From assembly GCA_015520395.1 (NCBI GenBank), contig WAQG01000034.1:1-9236 (forward strand): 9,236 nucleotides of DNA, written 5' to 3'. Shown here one piece after another: positions 5,554 to 9,236 of the stretch. The DNA comes from Candidatus Geoarchaeota archaeon. Lineage in GTDB: Archaea > Thermoproteota > Thermoprotei > Gearchaeales > WAQG01. The notes below the pieces were generated by a model that saw only the letters and a program-made list of their open reading frames with translations, was not told the origin of the DNA and made no database searches. The translations under genes and the position numbers were made by a program. How positions within the stretch are numbered: position 1 is the stretch's first letter; each line of letters begins with the position of its first letter.

Positions 5554-7218
5554 TCAGCCTGCAAAATACCGTTCTCTAATTAAATAGACTATCCCTATGA
5601 GAAGGATCACGATTATCATTATCAAGGCATAATCAAGCTCTGGTGGCGGCCCCACCCTTACGGTTGTTGTTGTCGGGATCGTTGTCGTTACTGTCTCTGT
5701 TCGATTAAGATAGATCGTGCTAGTCAAGGTAGAGGTTACTGTGACGTTCATAGTCCTTGTATAAGTCCTAGTGATGCTAACATAGCTCGTGACGTTTGTT
5801 GTTTCTGTAACGGTGCGGTTTATGGTTATTGTTTGGGTAATGTTTTCAGTCACAGTTTCGGTTACGGTCTCAGTAGTGGTTTCCACATATGTAGTTGTCT
5901 CGGTCTCGCCAGTATCACTCACCCTGATGAAGAAACCATCACCTCCTGGCACATCTGGGTCATCGAGAACGGCTACTGGATCAGAAACCTGGGCAACAGG
6001 ATCCGTTGGTGTGACGCCTGCGGCGAAAACCTGGGCATCTGGATCGCTGGTAAACGCGTCAGGATCACCAATGCTTGCCACGGGGTTTTGCAGGCCCCTT
6101 GAGGAGCTGAAGGTCGCACCACCTATATAAATATCCTCACCATACACCCTAATGTCGAAGGCCTTATCGTCCCCCCCTCCACCCCAGAGCTTATCCCACT
6201 GGAAATCTCCGGATTCGTCCAGCTTGACTATGAAGGCTTTGTAGTCTGTTGAAAAGCTGTTCGAATGGCCCGCAACATATATGTTTCCTGAGGGGTCAGC
6301 GACGCCGGCCATGGCATATTCAACGCCCTTGCCTCCCCATACGCGATCCCACAACAAGTTGCCGTTTTGATCAAACTTAACCACAAAAACGTCATAGCTG
6401 CCGAAGCCAAAGCTATCTGTATAGCCGACCAGTATGATGTTACCATTCGAGTCAACCATCATGTCACTAGCCCTTTCATACCTACTGCCATTCCAGATCC
6501 TGTCCCAAACAAGCTCACCATCCTCAGTAAATCTTGCAACAAAGGCATCTGTACTCGAACCAAAGCTACTTGTCGCCCCAGCAACGTATATTTTCGTCCC
6601 TGAGGTTCTCAGCGTGAATCCATCGTCGTCGCCTGCCCCTCCCCATATGATATCCCATTTAAGATCTCCGCCCGCATCAAATTTCAGAAGAAAAACATCT
6701 TTATCGCCTCCGAAGCTCCTGGTCGTTCCTACAACATAGATGTAGTTAGACGCATCTACTCTCACTTCGTAGGCTGCCTCATCCATACTGCCGCCCCACA
6801 GCCTATCCCAGACGAGTGTGCCGTCATCCCGAAACTTTGCAATGAATGCGCCGTAGTTGTCGCCGAAGCTGTTCGTCGATCCCACCACATATATGTTCTC
6901 TGCCCCATCAACCACAATTCCGTAGATGTAGTCCTGCCCATCTCCACCCCATGTAACGTCCCAGATAAGGGTACCATTAAAATCGAACTTTGCTATAAAT
7001 CCATCGTAATCACCGTCGCCAAAACTGCCTGAGTAGCCCGCAACATATACTACTTTGCTTGAAGGCCTAAGCACAAGGCACCTAACCTCATCATAGCCGC
7101 TTCCACCCCATGTTTTCTCAAGGGTTAAGTACTGTTTCGCAAAACTTACAATTGGCGTTAGGATAAAAGCGGTAAGAAGAACTATAGTCAGCACTATGAC
7201 TAATAGCCCTGCCCTCAT
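5554..7218 (-). CDS. Secreted, membrane-anchored beta-propeller (SBBP-repeat) surface protein with Thr-rich stalk
   Basis: This 554-aa protein starts with a hydrophobic signal or anchor segment (4-24). Seven WGG/WNG motifs at residues 37, 90, 141, 192, 242, 294 and 345 recur every 50-53 residues. Each unit contains IYVVG, SFG, DAFIxKF and GxLxWD elements, the pattern of SBBP/beta-propeller repeats (PF06739-like). The seventh unit is interrupted at about 375-425 by a DP-rich insert and resumes with GDGFFIRVSDTG (426-437). Residues 438-520 are a Thr/Val-rich stalk with N-glycosylation sequons at N459, N467, N475, N491 and N505; N81 and N243 are further sites. A C-terminal membrane helix (528-548) and the short tail RERYFAG anchor it. 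I infer an outward-facing propeller held off the membrane, perhaps through the S-layer; the ligand is unknown. ATG at 7216-7218 begins the signal segment directly. No enzyme motif is seen. Confidence 0.9.
   Translation of the reverse strand: MRAGLLVIVLTIVLLTAFILTPIVSFAKQYLTLEKTWGGSGYDEVRCLVLRPSSKVVYVAGYSGSFGDGDYDGFIAKFDFNGTLIWDVTWGGDGQDYIYGIVVDGAENIYVVGSTNSFGDNYGAFIAKFRDDGTLVWDRLWGGSMDEAAYEVRVDASNYIYVVGTTRSFGGDKDVFLLKFDAGGDLKWDIIWGGAGDDDGFTLRTSGTKIYVAGATSSFGSSTDAFVARFTEDGELVWDRIWNGSRYERASDMMVDSNGNIILVGYTDSFGFGSYDVFVVKFDQNGNLLWDRVWGGKGVEYAMAGVADPSGNIYVAGHSNSFSTDYKAFIVKLDESGDFQWDKLWGGGGDDKAFDIRVYGEDIYIGGATFSSSRGLQNPVASIGDPDAFTSDPDAQVFAAGVTPTDPVAQVSDPVAVLDDPDVPGGDGFFIRVSDTGETETTTYVETTTETVTETVTENITQTITINRTVTETTNVTSYVSITRTYTRTMNVTVTSTLTSTIYLNRTETVTTTIPTTTTVRVGPPPELDYALIMIIVILLIGIVYLIRERYFAG
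5659..5907 (-). repeat. Thr/Val/Glu low-complexity stalk of the surface protein
   Basis: Codons for residues 438-520 encode runs such as TETVTETVTE and TTTIPTTTTV, giving a repetitive ACN/GTN pattern at DNA level. Five N-x-T sequons lie inside. Such stalks are common between ectodomain and membrane anchor in archaeal surface proteins and are probably heavily glycosylated. Confidence 0.7.
5908..7110 (-). repeat. Seven tandem propeller units (about 51 codons each)
   Basis: Units starting at W37, W90, W141, W192, W242, W294 and W345 have spacings of 53, 51, 51, 50, 52 and 51 residues. Sequences diverge between units, so this is an old protein repeat and not recent DNA duplication. Unit five has WNG in place of WGG. 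Confidence 0.85.
5944..6096 (-). repeat. Degenerate DP-(V/D)-A repeats inserted in the seventh propeller unit
   Basis: Residues 375-425 contain NPVA, GDPDA, SDPDA, TDPVA, SDPVA and DDPDV, spaced irregularly by about 5-16 residues. At DNA level the plus strand shows recurring GGATC and ACCTGGGCA pieces. The insert splits the last blade between its inner and outer strands. The Asp/Pro pattern could bind calcium or be a flexible linker; neither is shown. Confidence 0.55.
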
Positions 7219-7250
7219 GACGCTTCAATAGCTATTTTGCCACAAAGCGA

Positions 7251-7261
7251 TTAATATTTTT
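7251..7261 (-). promoter_or_regulatory. Candidate TATA box of the propeller gene
   Basis: The minus strand reads AAAAATATTAA, centred 38 bases before the ATG, predicting a short leader of roughly 12 bases. No clear ribosome site is seen in that leader (TATTGAAGCGTC). It lies in the 123-base gap after the cyclodeaminase-like gene, suggesting independent transcription. Confidence 0.4.
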
Positions 7262-7341
7262 GCTAGGGACATCCCAGGAGTAAGGTTGCCTAGGATGACG
7301 CCCTCACACATTTATCGCTGGATAAACACGGTGCCTGAGTG

Positions 7342-8331
7342 TCATGCTAGAGTTATCTCTCTTCCAACGCCAGCCTTGATTGCCTTTTCGTAAAGCAGTT
7401 TTGCCGCAGCCGCATCCTCTATGGCAAGTCCAACGCTCTTAAAAAGTATCTTTTCATCTGAACTAACCCTTCCAGGCTTCCTCCCAGAGACTATCTCTGA
7501 AAGCTCCGCATATATGTGATCCTCGGTTATCACTCCCTCCCTCAACGGTATCAGTATGTCGCCCGACTCCGCCAAGACCGCCTCCCTCATGTCAACGACC
7601 AGCTTTGAGACCAGGACGGTCTCCGTGTCAAGCTCCCTGGCATCCCTCCCCATCCACCCTATCGAGACAACCGTGATGCCGGGCTCCAGCCAACCCCCAC
7701 TTATCACAGGGCTCTTCGAGGTTGTCGCAAGCACAACGATATCAGAACCCTTAACGGCCTCCCTCGCCCCTCCAACAAGCTCCACGGGAAGCCCTAACCA
7801 GCCCTCAACCTCCTTCTTAAACCTCTCAGCCGCCTCACGTCTCAAGTCATAGGCCTTAACAAGCTCAATGTTCCTAACGGTCATCGCGGCCCAAACCTGG
7901 AAGTAGGCTTGCCTCCCAGTACCTATCACACCCAGCACCCTGGAGTCCTCCCTAGCGAGGTATTTTAGGGCGACGCCGCTGGTGGCACCAGTCCTAAGGG
8001 CCGTAAGGTAGCCGCCCTCCATAATGGCTAAGGGAACCCCTGTGCCCGGGTCTGTAAGAACAACGATTGCATTTATCACAGGAAGACCCCGCTCGACGTT
8101 GCCCGGAAAGACAGACACAACCTTCACGCTCAGGGCTTCTAGGGGCTCGACGTAGGCTGGCATGTAGAGAACATAATTGTCACCGCCGACCTCAACTATA
8201 CTTCTCAGGGGCACCTTACACCTACCCTTACTCAGAGCAAGAAAGGCCCTCTCGATCGAATCTACGACCTCATCCATCAAAGCTATTCTTCTAAGGTCGC
8301 CCTCGCTTAGGACCAGAACCAAGGCGCTCAC
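7342..8331 (-). CDS. Ornithine cyclodeaminase / mu-crystallin / archaeal alanine dehydrogenase family NAD(P)-dependent enzyme
   Basis: At 329 aa it has the family's usual length. It has an N-terminal substrate domain, K70 in LSVKVVSVFPGN, the LTALRTGATSG motif (109-119, R113 expected to bind the substrate carboxylate), then a Rossmann fold with GVIGTGRQAYFQ (134-145), VVLATTSKSPVI (199-210), and the closing FKSVGLAIEDAAAAKLLYEKA (297-317). The family includes ornithine cyclodeaminase, archaeal L-alanine dehydrogenase, ketimine and pyrroline-2-carboxylate reductases and opine-type synthases. In true cyclodeaminases a catalytic Asp stands in GxDxPGKxELD; here the segment is GWMGRDARELD (225-235) with Met227 at that place, so ornithine cyclisation is unlikely and a simple amino-acid or imine oxidoreductase is favoured. 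The start is GTG at 8329-8331 without an evident ribosome site, perhaps leaderless. It lies 57 bases downstream of the RHH gene; neither neighbour indicates its substrate. Confidence 0.9.
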   Translation of the reverse strand: MSALVLVLSEGDLRRIALMDEVVDSIERAFLALSKGRCKVPLRSIVEVGGDNYVLYMPAYVEPLEALSVKVVSVFPGNVERGLPVINAIVVLTDPGTGVPLAIMEGGYLTALRTGATSGVALKYLAREDSRVLGVIGTGRQAYFQVWAAMTVRNIELVKAYDLRREAAERFKKEVEGWLGLPVELVGGAREAVKGSDIVVLATTSKSPVISGGWLEPGITVVSIGWMGRDARELDTETVLVSKLVVDMREAVLAESGDILIPLREGVITEDHIYAELSEIVSGRKPGRVSSDEKILFKSVGLAIEDAAAAKLLYEKAIKAGVGREITLA

Positions 8332-8356
8332 CAGTATAGGTAACCAGAATAAAAAT

Positions 8357-8366
8357 GTAATAAAGG
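8357..8366 (-). promoter_or_regulatory. Possible TATA box of the cyclodeaminase-like gene
   Basis: The minus strand reads CCTTTATTAC about 30 bases before the GTG start, in the 57-base gap after the RHH gene. It fits a leaderless or very short-leader transcript, but the stretch is generally A+T-rich so the call is weak. Confidence 0.3.
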
Positions 8367-8378
8367 TAAGTAGGTGGA

Positions 8379-8386
8379 TTAAAAAG
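8379..8386 (-). terminator. Candidate poly-T terminator after the RHH gene
   Basis: Two to three bases beyond the RHH stop the minus strand reads GGGCTTTTTAATCC. The T5 run could end that transcript before the cyclodeaminase-like gene; read-through is equally possible. Confidence 0.3.
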
Positions 8387-8388
8387 CC

Positions 8389-8868
8389 CTACTCCTCCTT
8401 GACGACCTCCCTCACGAATTTCGCTCTCTGCAACACCAGCAGCTTTGGAAGACCCTTCGGCACCACCAGCCTGTCGACAAGAGCTATCCCCATTACCTTA
8501 GATCTGAAGAGCTCAGGAGTCACGTCATCGCCCAGCCGCAGCTCCTTTATGTTCCTGAAGACGACCTTTCCCTCCACCTCCGAGAGATCCTTGGCAGAGA
8601 CCTCCAGCTTATCTAGATCACTTATTATTACAGCCTCCTTAAGCTCCGCCAGCTTTGAGAGGAACCGCTTCCCAGCTTCCCTAGTAGCTTCTATAGGCAC
8701 CGTTATCCCGTATTCGACTGTGGCCAGAAATGCCCGTAGGGCTTGGTTCACTATCTCCCCCGACTTCATCCCCAGCTCCCTGGCAACCGCCATCAGCTTG
8801 TCATATGTTTCCTTGTCGATGTTCCTTATCGTGATGGTTCTCTCATCACCCGTCATACACATCACCAA
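8389..8868 (-). CDS. Ribbon-helix-helix (CopG/Arc-type) transcriptional regulator with an uncharacterised C-terminal domain
   Basis: The N-terminus of this 159-aa protein reads ERTITIRNIDKETYDKLMAVARELGMKSGEIVNQALRAFL in pieces: a beta strand (10-16), helix A (18-32), the MKSGEIVN turn (34-41) and helix B (to 50), a canonical RHH dimer fold whose paired strands insert into the DNA major groove. Residues 60-78 look helical. Residues 79-159 alternate short hydrophobic strands with turns (IISDLDKLEV, KVVFRNIKELRL, ALVDRLVVPKGLP, LLVLQRAKFV) and may be a ligand-sensing or oligomerisation domain; I know of no function for it. The start is one of TTG 8868, GTG 8865, ATG 8862 or ATG 8856, all before the RHH strand. 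The TATA element at 8888-8897 favours 8862-8868 as leaderless starts. A palindrome just upstream is a candidate self-operator. No toxin gene follows, so this is not an evident antitoxin. Confidence 0.85.
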   Translation of the reverse strand: MVMCMTGDERTITIRNIDKETYDKLMAVARELGMKSGEIVNQALRAFLATVEYGITVPIEATREAGKRFLSKLAELKEAVIISDLDKLEVSAKDLSEVEGKVVFRNIKELRLGDDVTPELFRSKVMGIALVDRLVVPKGLPKLLVLQRAKFVREVVKEE

Positions 8869-8883
8869 TGTAATATATGCAAA

Positions 8884-8911
8884 ACATGTATAAAAACGTT
8901 TACATGTAAAC
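8884..8911. promoter_or_regulatory. Candidate RHH operator: perfect 14-bp palindrome plus a second ACATGTA half
   Basis: GTTTACATGTAAAC at 8898-8911 is a perfect inverted repeat directly abutting the TATA element on its upstream (BRE) side. A second ACATGTA at 8884-8890 lies 18 bases from the one in the palindrome (8902-8908) and covers the downstream part of the TATA element. Two similar short sites flanking the core promoter are what a repressing RHH dimer-of-dimers would need. Binding by the adjacent gene's product is inferred. Confidence 0.5.
8888..8897 (-). promoter_or_regulatory. Candidate TATA box of the RHH gene
   Basis: The minus strand reads GTTTTTATAC, centred about 24 bases before TTG 8868, as for a leaderless message. 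A second A+T-rich stretch (GCATATATTA, 8871-8880 region) is too close to the start to be the TATA element. Confidence 0.45.
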
Positions 8912-9035
8912 AGGCTCAGAGCTTTTAACCCCGGTCACACCCAGCCGGGTCACCACAAGAACCCTTCATCATAGCCAACCAAAAATACACCTCTACACTT
9001 TAAAGCCTTAAATGAGGTCGCCCACACTCTAAGGG

Positions 9036-9041
9036 AAAAAA
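9036..9041 (-). terminator. Candidate poly-T terminator of the YbjQ-family gene
   Basis: Just past the TAG stop the minus strand reads TAATTCTTTTTTCCC, a T6 run typical of archaeal intrinsic termination. The rest of 8912-9035 shows no gene; a weak inverted repeat CCCGG/CCGGG at 8930-8949 is the only other structure noticed. Confidence 0.45.
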
Positions 9042-9047
9042 GAATTA

Positions 9048-9236
9048 CTACTCTGGCTCAACGACCACAGCGGTACCATTTACCGTTATAACTATGACAC
9101 CCTCCATTATCTCGGTCGTCTCCCAGTCAATACCGACGACGGCGTATGCCCCCATCCTGGCAGCCTTAGAGAGCATATCGTTGAGGGCCTCCCTGCGGGC
9201 CTTCTCGATCTCGCTTATATAGCTACGGAGCTTGCC
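9048..9236 (-). CDS. YbjQ/UPF0145 (DUF74) family protein, 5' part cut by window
   Basis: The last 62 residues are visible, read from the window edge to TAG at 9048-9050. The text contains YISEIEKARREALNDMLSKA, then GAYAVVGIDWETTEI and a terminal VNGTAVVVEPE. This matches the C-terminal half of the small YbjQ/UPF0145 family (about 105 residues), where a helix with EAR..AL is followed by GAnAVVG and ends in GTAV. Members form pentameric ring-like assemblies by structure and are sometimes labelled heavy-metal binding, but the biological role is not established. The start lies outside the window. A T6 run follows the stop, so it is probably not co-transcribed with the RHH gene. Confidence 0.85.
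   Translation of the reverse strand, partial: GKLRSYISEIEKARREALNDMLSKAARMGAYAVVGIDWETTEIMEGVIVITVNGTAVVVEPE

Noticed and set aside
8389..8868. RHH protein as the antitoxin of a toxin-antitoxin pair
   Set aside because: The adjacent genes are a cyclodeaminase-family enzyme and a YbjQ-family protein, neither a known toxin type, and the spacing is not the tight overlap usual in such pairs.
8930..8949. CCCGG...CCGGG inverted repeat as a structured terminator or RNA element
   Set aside because: The stem is only five pairs with a ten-base loop and there is no following T-run in either direction; the T6 run at 9036-9041 is a better terminator.
8927..8971. Tiny minus-strand ATG frame (about 14 codons) between the YbjQ-family and RHH genes
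   Set aside because: Length is within chance expectation and no supporting signal was seen.
1..9236. Search by eye for CRISPR repeats, insertion-sequence ends, integrase sites, tRNA or rRNA
   Set aside because: No regularly spaced repeats, transposase motifs, terminal inverted repeats or cloverleaf sequences were found; the only repeats are protein-level ones in the propeller and stalk.

Overview
The window looks like chromosomal DNA of a thermophilic archaeon, most likely of the Thermoproteota (Crenarchaeota). The evidence is: archaeal TATA-type elements sitting 24-38 bases upstream of starts, several apparently leaderless GTG/TTG starts, poly-T terminator candidates, a radical SAM pair of the archaeal lipoate-synthase type, a Thr-rich-stalk surface protein, and a ribbon-helix-helix (RHH) regulator. 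No rRNA, tRNA, CRISPR array, transposase or phage gene is visible. No stretch above 300 bases lacks a gene; the longest gap is 5270-5553 (284 bases).

Layout. 1-1519 (minus) holds two adjacent radical SAM genes. The upstream one is complete (373 aa); the downstream one runs off the window start. Both belong to 'biotin synthase-like' families that I associate with the archaeal two-protein lipoyl synthase (LipS1/LipS2). 1777-2514 (minus) is a GT-A glycosyltransferase resembling glucosyl-3-phosphoglycerate synthase (compatible-solute synthesis). It is divergent from 2611-4320 (plus), a 569-aa protein I do not recognise, with a helical region, a Gly-rich linker and a C-terminal pair of Y/F-D-x-x-G-type beta repeats. 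Facing it tail to tail is a roughly six-helix membrane protein (4355-5269, minus), also unrecognised. 5554-7218 (minus) is a surface-anchored seven-repeat beta-propeller on a Thr-rich stalk. 7342-8331 (minus) is an ornithine cyclodeaminase/mu-crystallin family enzyme that lacks the catalytic Asp of true cyclodeaminases. 8389-8868 (minus) is an RHH regulator with a palindromic candidate operator just upstream. 9048-9236 (minus) is the C-terminal part of a YbjQ/UPF0145 protein.

How they fit together. Only the two radical SAM genes look like a tight operon (7-base gap). The others appear to be mostly separate transcription units with their own TATA-like elements. The clearest regulatory hypothesis is autoregulation of the RHH gene; because the downstream cyclodeaminase-like gene is only 57 bases away, it could be affected too. 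The first 1.77 kb is visibly more A+T-rich than the rest, which may mark a boundary. I see no defence system or other obviously new multi-gene system. The best candidates for novelty are the 569-aa orphan, the membrane protein facing it, and the unusual architectures of the propeller and RHH proteins.
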